From Bombyx mori (Eukaryota; Arthropoda; Insecta; Lepidoptera; Bombycidae), in assembly GCF_030269925.1 (NCBI RefSeq), contig NC_085112.1, positions 10,727,501-10,791,500 of the forward strand: a stretch of 64,000 nucleotides of DNA, in the 5' to 3' direction. A program made the translations under genes and the position numbers. Under the pieces are notes generated by a model. The model was given only the letters and a program-made list of their open reading frames with translations, did no database searches and was not told where the DNA came from. Shown piece after piece: positions 21,074 to 31,940 of this stretch; position 1 is the first letter of the stretch, and each line of letters starts with the position of its first letter.

Positions 21074-21540
21074 TAAAGAATTAAGGTCTTGAAATTTCTT
21101 GTCTTCGTGAATCTGAATTTCTTTCACTATTGACTAAATAAAAGAGAGTATTATGTAATGAAAATCATGATGGCCACGGCTAGTGTTTTATGCAATATGC
21201 TAGTGCAATATTATAATATTGCAGGTTACATTTTAAGTATTTGTTAGATTTTTGCTGCCTTTAATCTAAATGTTCTAATGAAGGAACGATACAGCTATTT
21301 CTCAATTTTCTATGCCTACGAACAACTAGGTATTAAATCAAACATTTTTCAAATCCCAAAGCACTCAATACGACAGTCAACTTAAAAGTCATATCATACA
21401 GAATACGATTAACTAGAATACGGCAAAATCCACACACGGAAAGCTTGCGCTGCGGAGTTGGAATAATTAAATTATGAATATAACAGGTCACTAGCGTAGC
21501 CGGTAATGAGGGCCGACTATAAACTACGTCTACTTGTTTA

Positions 21541-21879
21541 ATTAACCGGATTATACGTGAATAGCAACATTCTGAATATAAATCGTGCCGTAGACAATTC
21601 AATAGTGAATCTTGGTCGGTTGCAAATGAGAAACTTGTAATGAAATGTTTGAAATATTAAACTAAGTGAGCTGTAAGCCTGAAGTTTTCAATGTATTTAA
21701 ATTTTGGTAATGTTAAAATCCTATGTAATTCGAGATTCTGGTAATTTTGAATATTTAATAATAATTGTGTCTATTATATTCTGATACCACTGATTCTGAA
21801 TTATAAATGCCATTTGGCATATTCACATTGTCTGCCCTCCCCTTGAATCCCAGATATTTCGCGGTAGAAGTGAGTTAAA
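21541..21879. other. CUB intron, nothing recognised
   Basis: Unique-looking AT-rich sequence just outside the palindrome. Confidence 0.5.
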
Positions 21880-22275
21880 AAGTTTCGATTCTGCTCTGAG
21901 GAGTCGTTTGAGAGGATCCCGTCATCTCATTCTGAGTTAAGCCAAACTACTTAGAACCACTGCGTTCATCCACAGAGCGTTTCCAAAGATCTTTTCTGCC
22001 ACGTATCATCCGGCTTTGGAATGGATTTCCCTACTCGGTGTACCCTGAGCGCTATGAAGTGTATTTCTTTCCACGGCGTTTATGAGACGTACACAATGGT
22101 AGCAGCTTTGCTGTGCCTCTGGCATTGTCGTAGTTGATAGTTGTTAGTTGAGTCGTATGACTGGCTGCCTTTCTCTTCTTTCTCTTTGAGCGGTATCTTC
22201 ATTGCTGAAGATCGTGTCTAGCTTGAAACGCCGATCGCCTATTGTCTGCCTACAAGGGCAACAAAATAAACTGGA
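21880..22275 (+). pseudogene. Decayed LINE reverse transcriptase C-terminus with family C tail
   Basis: Broken frames read like the end of a jockey/CR1-type polymerase (an RLWNGFPYSVYPERYEVYFF-like run near 22010-22070). A GCAGCTTTGCTGTGCCTCTG block and a short tail ending TACAAGGGCAACAAAATAAA follow. Confidence 0.5.
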
Positions 22276-22724
22276 TAAATAAACAAACACAAAAAAACAA
22301 AGAAATTTGAAATCATGTAAATATCAATTTAGATTCATCTTTTTTTTCTAATAGTAAATAAAAATAAATGAAGTGACGATTTTCTAAAGAATTTGAAACG
22401 ATAACTCGTTACCAAAACAGCTTCCAAACTATAGAACCATCAAGGTATAATCTCCGAAGTTACCATTCCACTTATTGGCCGATTAATTTTCCCTTGTTAA
22501 CTGTTCCGCGTAATTTACTTACAGTTTCCTCTGGGCTCCTGAATAACACGATTAGTGGAAGTAATTTCGTTTACATCGATGCGATGGTCTATTTCTGGAA
22601 TACGCAAATCCGACCTTGTTATTTTGCGGTCGAACTACTTTAATTACGTCTGTTGATGCAGCCAACCGGAGAGGCCAATCCTAAAGCGGTCTGGATACGC
22701 AGTTTTAAGATTTATATTTTTTAA
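22276..22724. other. CUB intron, nothing recognised
   Basis: No repeat or exon supported. Confidence 0.5.
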
Positions 22725-23130
22725 GCTATTGCATAGCTTTTATCGCGTGCTTTGAGCGCGGCGACCGAATCAAGAAATCCGTAACGAAAATAAAACCTAA
22801 CAACCTACTCCGCCTAACATGTAGCTCGCGTTCAACACATTCATACGTTGCGCTTGTGTAGTGTTTGTGAATAAGCGCGCGGAGTGACGTCGCACTGCAT
22901 GCGCATCATGAAAAGTCTGCCCATCTCTCTCTCGCGCGGTCTAGCTTATGAGTGTGAAAGGGACAGTTAATGTTTTGCTTTTGTTAATGCTTATAAATAT
23001 AGCGTGGTCTTATTTTTTATTGTTCCAATATTAAATTATTATTGTCTAATTACAATTACATAAGTTGATAAAAAATGCTATGCAATAGCTTTACCGCGGC
23101 AGTCCCCGAGTACCACACGTGTTTTTTTTT
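22725..23130 (+). repeat. Unnamed interspersed repeat with subterminal inverted repeats (copy 1)
   Basis: AAGCTATTGCATAGC near the start is inverted as GCTATGCAATAGCTT near 23080. A tail CCGCGGCAGTCCCCGAGTAC and a T run follow. The interior includes TGCATGCGCATCATGAAAAG and CTCTCGCGCGGTCTAGCTT. The second copy at 62628-62945 lacks ~100 bp of the interior. Probably a DNA-transposon derivative. Confidence 0.65.
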
Positions 23131-23503
23131 ATAAAGACACACAAATTGTTTGCTCTAGTAATGTTTGTACAGAATTATCTATATAAGAATATCAGTCCAC
23201 TGCTGCTAATAAAATGCCTTGTGGATGTTACTTGATATGAATTCAAACTGGATTGAAATCCAAATGGAACTTGAATGGAATGGAGTTGTTGTAAAATATA
23301 TAATTTTTTATTTTGTTAATCGAATTAGTTTTGTGATGCTGACGAGGAAAGTTCACGGCAAACAAGCGGGGGGATATCTGAAGTCCATAGACATCACAAC
23401 AATATCTATTTATATGTTGTTTTTTTTGAATCATTTACTTGAATTAAATTACGATGAAGCTTGTTGTGTTTTTAATAAACCATTTTTTGGGAATTATTTT
23501 CAG

Positions 23504-23592
23504 TTGCCTCCGAAGAGCGGATATCATCAAGGTGTTTGATGGCCGGGACTCGAACGCGCCTGCGATCGCAATGCTATGCAATGAACTGACTG
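23504..23592 (+). CDS. CUB-domain protein, exon 3
   Basis: An 89-nt exon after acceptor GAATTATTTTCAG. T completes AGT (Ser), then come 29 codons from CLRRADIIKVFDG to AMLCNELT, and a final G precedes donor GTTAGT. It provides the second CUB cysteine pair (SC...MLC) and the acidic IIKVFDG strand that corresponds to the D-x-(I/V)-x-(I/V)-x-DG signature of CUB domains. The exon lies 1.96 kb outside the palindrome and is single copy in the window, so only the right-arm exons can splice to it in cis. Confidence 0.88.
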
Positions 23593-23742
23593 GTTAGTTT
23601 GATAAACGATTTTTGGACTAAAAACATATGCTACAAGGGTTACTTTTGATTGTACATGTTACAAGCTGTTGAAGCAAAATGAGCCTGGATTTTACAATAA
23701 AATAAGTGTATATGGTTTGGTTTGTATATGGTATGGTTTTCA

Positions 23743-24008
23743 TTTGCGTAATTACTGGTGGTAGGACCCCTTGTGAGTCCGCACGGGTAGGTACCACCGC
23801 CCCGCCTATTTCTGCCGTGAAGCAGTAATGCGTTTCGGTTTGAAGTGTGGGGCAGCCGTTGTGACTATACTGCGACCTTAGAACTATATCCCAAGGTGTG
23901 TGGCGCATTTACGTTGTAGATGTCTATGGGCTCCAGTAACCACTTAACATCAGGTAGGCTGTGAGCTCGTCCACAAAACAAAGCAATAAAAATAAAAAAA
24001 ATAAAAAA
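23743..24008 (+). repeat. Bm1-type SINE, 5'-truncated
   Basis: From TTGCGTAATTACTGG through the body to AAGCAATAAAAATAAAAAAA. Intronic, sense. Confidence 0.88.
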
Positions 24009-24231
24009 AGGTTATTTATCTGAGGATATGAGTATGCGTCCCCATTCTCTTCCATCTACTGTTACATTGACACGTGATACATAAACACAACATGAACACT
24101 TTATATTTTCACAAGTCGTGACCGCCATCGCTGTAATACCTTAAAAACAACAGAATTAGTCTAACTGGGAAATATTTTAATATCACCCTTTTGCATTGAA
24201 CATAGACTTCCCTAATAAAATATAAAACTAT

Positions 24232-24533
24232 ATAAGTGGGAACAAATCACGCACATTCATCTGGCCCCAAATTATGGGCCCTTATATATGGCCCCTGTGC
24301 TATAGGTACCAGAGACTGACATACATATTTAAATACGTTTAAATATATACATAATTATATAGATAATAAACACCCAGATAGATACTTATATACGTTTAAA
24401 TATATACATATATAGATAGTAAGCACTTAGACAAAGAGCTAATAAATCTGTTCATCACCCGAACCTTTGCCCGATTTGGGAACCCACGACCCTCGATGCA
24501 ACAGTCAGTTACGCTAACTACTGCATCACCGAG
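24232..24533 (-). repeat. Second tRNA-derived SINE family
   Basis: The reverse complement starts with a tRNA-like GATGCAGTAGTTAGCGTAAC and GGTCGTGGGTTCCC. It continues through TTAAACGTAT repeats to a GGGGCCAGATGAATGTGCG end. Other copies: 6975-7105 and the head at 26838-26950. Confidence 0.75.
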
Positions 24534-24569
24534 AAAATCAAATGTACCAATCGTCTTAAACTTCCTTGG

Positions 24570-24870
24570 CTCATCATCATCATTCTCCTGTTCTTCTTCT
24601 AGTCACCTGGGGTCGGCGCAACATGTTTTCTCCTTCCATACTCAGAGGATAGGATAGAGATCTACCATTTCTTCGCTCACTCCCCTCTTACACATATCGT
24701 CTTTCACGCAATCTATCTATTTCTTCTTAGGTCTACCTCTTCCTCTATATCCTTCCACATTCATAGTTAACACTCTCTTACTAACCACATTTTCATTTCG
24801 TCTCGTCACATGCCCATACTATCTCAAAGCCGCACTTCTCAGCTTCTCTGTCACAGGCGCTACTTTCAGA
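24570..24870 (-). pseudogene. LINE tail, family D (reverse transcriptase C-terminus)
   Basis: The reverse complement encodes a decayed run resembling GRGRPKKRWxDCVKDDM followed by VYDR..WKEK.CCADPR, with CCAGGTGACT near its end. Five more copies of this tail occur in the window. Confidence 0.6.
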
Positions 24871-25524
24871 CTTCCTCTAACATATACATTCTAAGCTTCC
24901 TTGGCTATACACACTTATTGAACGGCTTCTACTTACGATTTTCACATTTCCATGACTTACCGATACCGACGTCATTATCGCGGGTATAATGAAGACTGGG
25001 TAGGATGTTATGAGCACACAGATATGTCCTCCATGTTTCTAATCCCTTTTCGAGTGTTCCACTAGAACTCGATGAGTCGACTCCGACAATGTCCACTTAG
25101 GTTTCGTCAGTTTCCTCAAACACTTTCAGACGCATCTCCTTAAGCGCGTGATTAGAATAGGCCAATTTTAAGTTAGCTCATCCGTGCACTTTTTTATTGC
25201 TTTGTAAGGAAAATAAGGACGTGGCCTAATTTATAATGAGTCTTTCTTTGACGTCAGAAACGCTGGCTGTTTGTTGTTTTGACGACTCTTCTCAAATCTT
25301 GTTTAAAGAAGCTTATGAGCAAGCGTGTATTGTCTGCCGCACGTGATCTGGAATCCAGATCTTTCCTGCCCTAACAGACGTCAGTCGGCTAAAATGGTTG
25401 AAGCCACCCCCCTAACAATCTGCATTCTCTCTCAAGCACCCGATTCCCGGCCGTGCCATATAGGTAGGCGTTAATAACCAAGCCACTGTCTATACAGCTT
25501 GCAAGTCCTTCGGGACGTCTAGCC
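24871..25524. other. CUB intron, mostly unrecognised
   Basis: Possibly more upstream LINE sequence of the fragment that follows, but no motif is convincing. Confidence 0.4.
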
Positions 25525-25782
25525 GGTCATCGTTCATCTCGAACCCGTCGCTTGCGACGAAGGGCTGGGCGAGTAAATTAACCCACAAACACAGCCCACT
25601 GAGTTTCTCGCCGGATCTTCTCAGTGGGTCGCGTTTCCGATCCGGTGGTAGATTCTACGAAGCACAGCTCTTGCTAGGGCTAGTGTTAGCAACAACGTAA
25701 GGTTTGAGCGCCGCGAGCTCACCTACTAGTTCGGTGAATCTAGAATAGCCCCTCCAGGTTACTAGAGTAGGCAGAAAAAAAT
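25525..25782 (+). mobile_element. LINE 3' UTR fragment (family B)
   Basis: GAACCCGTCGCTTGCGACGA, CTCGCCGGATCTTCTCAGTG, CACCTACTAGTTCGGTGAAT, ending AGAGTAGGCAGAAAAAAA. Confidence 0.8.
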
Positions 25783-26438
25783 GTACGTCTAAAAATGTTA
25801 CACAAAGAGCTTTTAGAAGTGTAAATATATGTCACCGTTATCAACAATAAGTAAACAACATCGTTATTCATTTCTGTTGATTGGTACGTGATCTTTGAAC
25901 CCACCTATATCACGAGATAAGATAATATTTATTATTGTCGTGTCAATTAATTAGCTTACTTCAATGAATAACAAAGTTGCGTAGATGCAGAGCAGATCCT
26001 TTGTGTTGGAGCGTCATAAATATTATTTTCGTTTTGAATAATATTTCATAGAACAAAGCCACAACGCTCGAACAGAATATAATATTCTAATTCAATATTT
26101 GTAACATTTGATTACTTTATTCACTAAATTTGGAATAGATAAGAGAATGATGCAAGAAGCATTACATAATGAACAGTTCAAAATATTTGTTATATTGTTA
26201 AATTTTTAGATTTTTCTTGTTTGATCATTCAAACCTCATGGTTTACGAAGATTTATGTTGTAGGCAGTTTGGTTTGAGAATTGTCTATTAAAATGTGGAT
26301 AGTCATTTAAAAAAAACTTGTGAATATTGATGGTGGGATAACCGTTGCACAATATAGATGAGGCTTTGACTCCATGTATCGGTGACGGCTTTGACAACTA
26401 TTGGCATAAATTAACATAAGTATACACAATACCGCCTT
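25783..26438. other. CUB intron, nothing recognised
   Basis: AT-rich unique-looking sequence. Confidence 0.5.
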
Positions 26439-26449
26439 AAACTATCAGC

Positions 26450-26813
26450 CCACGTCCTTACGGATCCATCAGATCCAATGAACTTTGCATTAGGCGCCTT
26501 CAGCTCTAACACTAGGAGCAGACTTAGACCTCGGTAACCGCACTCGTTAAACTCGGCAAAGAGTTCGCCGTTCAACCTAACCTAAGCAGTTGCCCTCTGA
26601 GTTTCACGCCAGATCTGGTCAGCGGGTGACGATTGCGATCCGGTAGTAGATTCATTCGCGAAGCAGCTGCCCTTGAGTTTTTAGGTCTCCTTTGGAGGCA
26701 CTCGGGCAGTTGTTAGCAAATTCCACCCCTCCTGGATGAGTCTTTTCTCGCCCACCTATCCTGGTCAAACAGGAGAGGCCTTTGGGCCACCAGTAATAAC
26801 CCGAAACATAAAA
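26450..26813 (+). mobile_element. LINE 3' end (family A) with target duplication
   Basis: Carries the last ~120 bp of the family A coding region (decayed) and the 3' UTR seen at 5988-6215, ending in A's. Flanked by AAACTATCAGC at 26439-26449 and 26814-26824. An older copy than 4427-6233. Confidence 0.85.
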
Positions 26814-26837
26814 AAACTATCAGCTTCTCTACAAGAC

Positions 26838-26950
26838 GATAAAAACTATTAAATACTAACTCAATGATGCAATAGTTAGTGCCCCTGACTGTTGCACCTA
26901 GGGTCGTGGGTTCGATTCCCACATCGGGCAAACATTTTGTGTTGAACATG
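26838..26950 (+). repeat. tRNA-derived SINE (second family), head region
   Basis: tRNA-like sequence with a perfect B box GGTTCGATTCC inside GGTCGTGGGTTCGATTCCCA and an A-box-like AATAGTTAGTGCC upstream. No intact tRNA cloverleaf is evident. Confidence 0.7.
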
Positions 26951-27029
26951 TATGTTTGCTCTGTGTCTGGGTGTTTCTTAACTATATATGTATACATTTA
27001 AACGTATGTAAAGAAAAACTTTTTTTATG

Positions 27030-27076
27030 TAAAACCTTCCAATTATAGTCGAATTTCGACTTCTGTGGAACCACTA
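27030..27076 (+). mobile_element. Helitron 3' end (type H3)
   Basis: Hairpin TAGTCGAATTTCGAC followed by TTCTGTGGAACCACTAG and a T. The rest of the element is absent or replaced. Confidence 0.65.
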
Positions 27077-27288
27077 GTTATTATTATTACTATAATACCT
27101 ATCTGATGAAAAAATCGAAGGGCTTATTATAAAACTGGACATCGTCGCTGTCAAACCAAAATCTGCTATGTGCAAAAACTCTATTTTTAATTAACAAGTA
27201 AAAACATTTTCGTATAAAATTTTATATGAAAGTGAATTTTTAAGAACTATGTCAAATGAAAGCTATAGACACATAACATTTTTTTTTT

Positions 27289-27625
27289 GGAACGAAGTTC
27301 CTTATGGGACGATGCGGAGGGGTACCCTAACCGGGAAAAAACGTCCGTAACGTAAGATTTTTATTAGTAATGTACACAGTGTACGACTTAACTTTGTAAT
27401 AACGTACAAAAAATAACACATTTTTTTATCATTCATTGACCACGATCTCAGAGCGTTCGTTTGCGCAATACACTAACTCTTATGCAAACAACCGTGAATG
27501 AAGTGTACCACAATAAGTTCGCACGCTACCGAATGACCGTGGGTTGTTGCGAAACCTCCAATTTTATTTTCTTTATACCTCGAATAGAACTTAAAATTAA
27601 TATTTTTATAATAAGGAACTTCGTT
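27289..27625 (+). mobile_element. MITE-like element with GGAACGAAGTTCC ends
   Basis: Starts GGAACGAAGTTCCTTATGGG and ends AAGGAACTTCGTT, co-linear with 14473-14812 (few differences seen). It lies ~100 bp upstream of CUB exon 4. Confidence 0.72.
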
Positions 27626-27731
27626 ATTCGGCTGATAGGGCTGTGAGCATCAAAAAGTAAAAATCTTAAAAAGTGCACATAGCAGATTTTGGTTTGAAAA
27701 CGACGATAATATGTTTCTTTAATTGACGTAG

Positions 27732-27854
27732 GTTACGAGGTGCTGTCAACGGGACCCGCACTACTGCTGCAGTTCACGGCGAATTCGGCAACACCAGGCC
27801 AGGGTTTCGCGGCCACCTTCCACTTTCAACCGCCCCCTGATTCGACGGCTGCTG
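27732..27854 (+). CDS. CUB-domain protein, exon 4
   Basis: A 123-nt exon. GT completes GGT (Gly) from exon 3 after acceptor TTTAATTGACGTAG (a modest pyrimidine tract). Then come 40 codons from YEVLSTGPALLLQF to FQPPPDSTAA, and a last G before donor GCTG|GTTTGC. This is the end of the CUB fold: the S.G..L.LQF.AN strand and the GQGFAATFHF terminal strand. Codon use is GC-rich compared with the flanks, as in the other exons. A Helitron begins 18 bp beyond the donor, so the intron's start has been tightly invaded. The exact 3' splice point is inferred from phase and could shift slightly. Confidence 0.85.
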
Positions 27855-27872
27855 GTTTGCATTTCAACAAAA

Positions 27873-28076
27873 TCACTACATAGTATAAAACAAAGTCGCT
27901 TTCTCTGTCCCTATATCCCTATGTACCTATGCTTAAATCTTTAAAACTACGCAACGGATTTTGATGCAGTTTTTTTAATAGATAGAGTGATTGAAGAGGA
28001 AGGTTTATATGTATAATAACATCCATTAAATAGTGGAAAAATCAATAATAAATTACAGTTTCCGAAGCGAAGCGAC
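27873..28076 (+). mobile_element. Non-autonomous Helitron (H1), 3'-truncated
   Basis: 5' TCACTACATAGTATAAAAC after an A. Stops at GAAGCGAAGCGA, missing the GGGCGGGTCGCTAG end. Confidence 0.8.
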
Positions 28077-28284
28077 ACAATAAAATACGATAAGAACTCA
28101 AAACAAATCAAATCAAACTTTATTAGCTAAAACATGGTTTACAAAGTTGTTGATAGTTATTTTATAGAACGGCGTGTTTCTACCAGGTCGGCGTGCAAAT
28201 ATTATTCAAAATTATTTACATTAAATTCAGTCAGTAAATATATTAATTAATTAAAATATCAAACAATAAAATAAATTAATTGAA

Positions 28285-28488
28285 TCTGTGGTTTGCCGGA
28301 ACTCATAGACATCTACAACATAAATGCCGCCACCCACCTCGAGACATGAATTCTAAGGTCTCGCTTTTAACAGTACCGCGGCTGCCCCGCCTTTCAAACC
28401 TAAAACGCATTACTGCTTCACGGCAGAAATAAGCAGGGCGGTGGTACCTACCCGTGCGGACTCACAAGACTTCCTACCACCAGTAAAT
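28285..28488 (-). repeat. Bm1-type SINE (short form), 3'-truncated
   Basis: The reverse complement begins at ACTGGTGGTAGGAAG and ends at the CTATGAGTTCC block. Confidence 0.85.
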
Positions 28489-29407
28489 AACCTCGAATCC
28501 CCCACTAGAATCAACGTTTTTCTGATTTTTAAATAATCATCAAATAATTGAAACGCATTTTTCCTTCGATAAATTGAGAATTTTTCCTAAAAATTTCCTC
28601 TAATACAATTTCGTTCCGATTCGTTGTTGACTTCTTTGTAATAAATGCGACAGAGCGAACAGTTTAAATTTGCGTTAGCCGCCAACTATGTATGAATCGG
28701 AAGTTTGGCTTCGATCCAAAACCTACGTTAACTAGTTTAGAAAACCCTTGAAAATATTACGCTAGTACTTACCATTGGACAGAAAGTACCTATAAGCTTT
28801 TAGAATGAAAATTAGTTGGCTTACAAACTACGAACGTATTGTTTTATGATGCTCTTACACGCTATTTGAAGCACTACGGATTTTTCATAATTACACATTG
28901 TGTTGTTTTAAACAAGCTGTTACTTTGAGTGCAATCATTTCAAAAAGAAAACCTTCTTAACAATTTCAAAATAATTTTCAAATTATCTAAGCTTAGGAAT
29001 ATTTTTGATCTTTAGACATAATAATTTAATGATTGATAATAATATGAATTTGAAACTAGAGGCTAGTGAACTGTTTGTCCAACTAGAATTATTAGTTATC
29101 TGTCCACATATATTGTTTCTTTTTCACCTCCTGTGTCGTGTTTAATTTGTCCTGTGGGTCGTGCTCTTAGTGTTATTCACTTTTACCATAATTCCAAAAC
29201 AGTTTATTCAGAGAATTTAATGTTTTATTAGTGCCATCTAGTGTAGGCTATTTAAACTATTTGTACGCACAGTTGAACCCAACGTAAATTGACTCGACTG
29301 CAATTTCGGTTGTGAGACAGCGCCATCTGTTGGAGTTCTTTATAACTATACTAGTAATGTTTTCTTTTAATCATAGATGGCAGTTTAATAAATTTCTTTT
29401 TTTTCAG
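28489..29407. other. CUB intron, nothing recognised
   Basis: AT-rich. No exon or known repeat supported. Confidence 0.5.
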
Positions 29408-29466
29408 ATTCAGATCGTCTCCTGAAACTCAGCTTCGGTAAAGCCTTTGAATCCCTCGGGCCTGAA
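29408..29466 (+). CDS. CUB-domain protein, exon 5
   Basis: After acceptor TTTCTTTTTTTTCAG, AT completes GAT (Asp) from exon 4. Then 19 codons run from SDRLLKLSFGKAF to SLGPE. Two donors compete: GAA|GTAAGC (exon end 29466, phase 0) and ACAA|GTGAGT (exon end 29479, phase 1, adding VSAT). I list the first; both are plausible and could be alternative. The peptide leaves the CUB fold and looks like a linker. No later exon could be followed with confidence in the remaining window, so the gene is open at both ends. Confidence 0.7.
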
Positions 29467-29479
29467 GTAAGCGCAACAA

Positions 29480-30730
29480 GTGAGTAGCGATATAATATAT
29501 TTTTATTTACAGAAAGTTTGACGGCATCATTATTCATTAATGACGACACAGAGAATTGTTAAGAATCCTCATTTAAATATTATTTAAGCTTGAGTTTCGA
29601 ATGTTCCTTTTTTCCTACATTCTAATGAGTTGTGGTATCGAGTTGACGAAGATTTCTTTTCGAATGTTTGAAAAAGGTCTGTTATGTCCTAGCACCGTGT
29701 ACTGTAATCCGCTGACATCATAGATTCTGTTATTAATTTAAATTAAAATAGAAGCGTGAATTAATTGATAAAAAAACTAGTCTTTTATAACGAACTGAAG
29801 TTGAAATCTGAAATACTTTTGTAGTTGTCCTACCCTTTAAAACTGAACCCATTGCCGTTTCTTATAGTGGTTTCTACCGCTGCATTTTACCATATACCAT
29901 TAAAAGCAATAAGTATGTACGCATTTTTTTTATTTGCGGATTTGATTTTTACTACACGATGTTATTCCTTCATCATGGAAGTCGTTCGTTTGATCACGAA
30001 GCGAAGTACGTATTTGCCTGGAAAAAATCACAATCGCATAAGGCGTCTCATCGTTTTGGCTACGACTCCTAGTGATTTAGTTTACTATGAACTGTAAACT
30101 TCATTTAGTACCCGCTGTATATACTAAAATCATAAGAAATTCACTCAAATTTCACATTTTTCTGGCGCTCGAAACGCCGCCTTAAATTTAAAACCCAACT
30201 GGCTGTCGAGCTTTGCATTTCTAGCCGAGTAGCTAGCGCAAGAGAATAAAACATACCGCCTTAAATAAATAAAAGAGATTCTTTCAGCCATTTTATTCAA
30301 GCACAGCGACCTCGATGGAGACTGTAAAACTAACACCGAGGATTTTTAGACCTAGGCAAAGCAAGACGCCGCATGAATCATTCATGTAAAACACCTTTAG
30401 GTTACAGCTAAACTCGCAAATTGGTCATATAAAATACATTCGGATAGTTTTTAAAGAACTTCTTGAACTATACGAAATTGAACCATAAAAATTGATATTG
30501 CTAATATATTTGGATTTGTTAGATTGAGCACGAAGAAAATAATGTAAATACAGTGTTAGAATACGGTGTTAATTTATATTTGTCTAGCACATATTTTGTT
30601 AAATTGAATCTATCATAGGTTCTGGTTTGTTTAAAGACCAGTAATTTTATGAATTTTATTTATTTTATCCAGATTATGTGGGTCAGGGCGAAAGGTAATG
30701 TTTTTTCACGTCACTTATGCGTTACGTAGA
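29480..30730. other. Nothing recognised
   Basis: AT-rich. A SINE-middle-like piece (TTTGATTTTTACTACACGATG) near 29940-29970 is the only familiar sequence. Confidence 0.4.
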
Positions 30731-30972
30731 ATTGTCACCGTTCTCGTCGAACCCGTCGCTTGCGATGAAGGGCTCGACGAGTAAATTAACCCTTCTCGCC
30801 GGATCTTCTCAGTGGGTCGCGTTTCCGACCCGATGGTAGATTCTGCGAAGCACGACTCTTGCTAGGGTTCGTGCTAGCAACGTCGTCAGGTTTGAGCCCC
30901 GTGAGCTCACCTACTAGTTAAGGTTCCGCTGAAATAGCCTCTCAAGGCTATCAGCTTAGGTAGTAAAAAAAA
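30731..30972 (+). mobile_element. LINE 3' UTR fragment (family B)
   Basis: GTCGAACCCGTCGCTTGCGA, TCTCGCCGGATCTTCTCAGT, CACCTACTAGTTAAGG, ending TTAGGTAGTAAAAAAAAG. A ~35-bp internal deletion relative to 25525-25782. Confidence 0.8.
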
Positions 30973-31010
30973 GAAAGCGTAGAAAATTACTTCTACTATG
31001 AAAGTAGATT

Positions 31011-31205
31011 ACTGGTGGCAGGACGTTTGTGGGGGACCCTGTCTATTTCTGCTGTGAATACTATACAATAATACGTTTCGGAGGGTGGGGCAGCCGTTCT
31101 AACCTAAAAAGTGAGGCATTAGAAATCATGTCTTAAGGTGGCGCCATTTACATTGTAGATGTCTACGCGCTCGGATATAACTACCCATCTAACCAATTTT
31201 TTTTT
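31011..31205 (+). repeat. Bm1-type SINE (short form), degenerate
   Basis: ACTGGTGGCAGGACG, GGGGCAGCCGTTCTAAC, CATTGTAGATGTCTACG and a final CCCATCTAACCAATTTTT. Confidence 0.75.
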
Positions 31206-31655
31206 ATGATATCGTAAATAAAATAAAAAAATGCGGTGTATATTAAATTTGTATAATTATGGACTTATTATGGACCGTCATTACTGTCGCAATTAATAAT
31301 GGGTTCCGATTTGAGGGTACCTAATCAAAACCACCGCTAAGACAAAATACTTAATTGAGACTCCGTTCTCATGTTTGTAACTTGACTCATAAATGTACTG
31401 ACTTGTACTAAAATCAGATCCGTGTTAATTTATGTTCGAAAAAAACTTCTTTAAATATTAGGGAACATTGAAATAAATCTTCTTTGCGAGAAAAATAATT
31501 AAGATTTCACAAACAACATTCATTTTCATTTCATTACGGCAGCCCCGCGAACTATTTTGTTAACCTCGAAAAATCTAAGGCTGATTTAATTAAAATTTAA
31601 CTTGTCCTAATTATAAGGCAGTTTATTCATATAGCGTTGTTTTTTTTGTCAGTCT
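31206..31655. other. Nothing recognised
   Basis: AT-rich sequence. Confidence 0.5.
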
Positions 31656-31940
31656 TAATTTTTTTTTATTGCTTAAATGGGTGGGCGAGCTCACAGCCCC
31701 CCTAATTTTAAGTGGTTACTGGAGCCCATAGACATCTACAACGTAAATGCCGCCGCCCACCTTCAGATATAAGTTCTAAGATCTCAGTACAGTTATAACG
31801 ACTGCCCCGCCCTTCAAACCGAAACGCATTACTGCTTCACGGCAGAAATAGGCGAGGCGGTGATACCTACCCGTGCGGACTCACAAGAGGTCCTACCACC
31901 AGTAATTACGCAAATTATAATTTTGCGGGTTTGATTTTTG
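31656..31940 (-). repeat. Bm1-type SINE, 5'-truncated
   Basis: The reverse complement runs from AAACCCGCAAAATTATAATT through the body to TAAGCAATAAAAAAAA. Confidence 0.88.

Larger units (their letters stand above)
17026..21540 (-). repeat. Right arm of 4.5-kb inverted repeat
   Basis: Mirror of 10595-15109 (4515 bp). This arm is probably ancestral, since its CUB exons continue into exons 3-5 to the right. Confidence 0.93.

Noticed and set aside
26838..26950. Functional tRNA gene
   Set aside because: The B box is perfect but the rest does not form acceptor and anticodon stems, and related copies are interspersed, so it is a SINE head.
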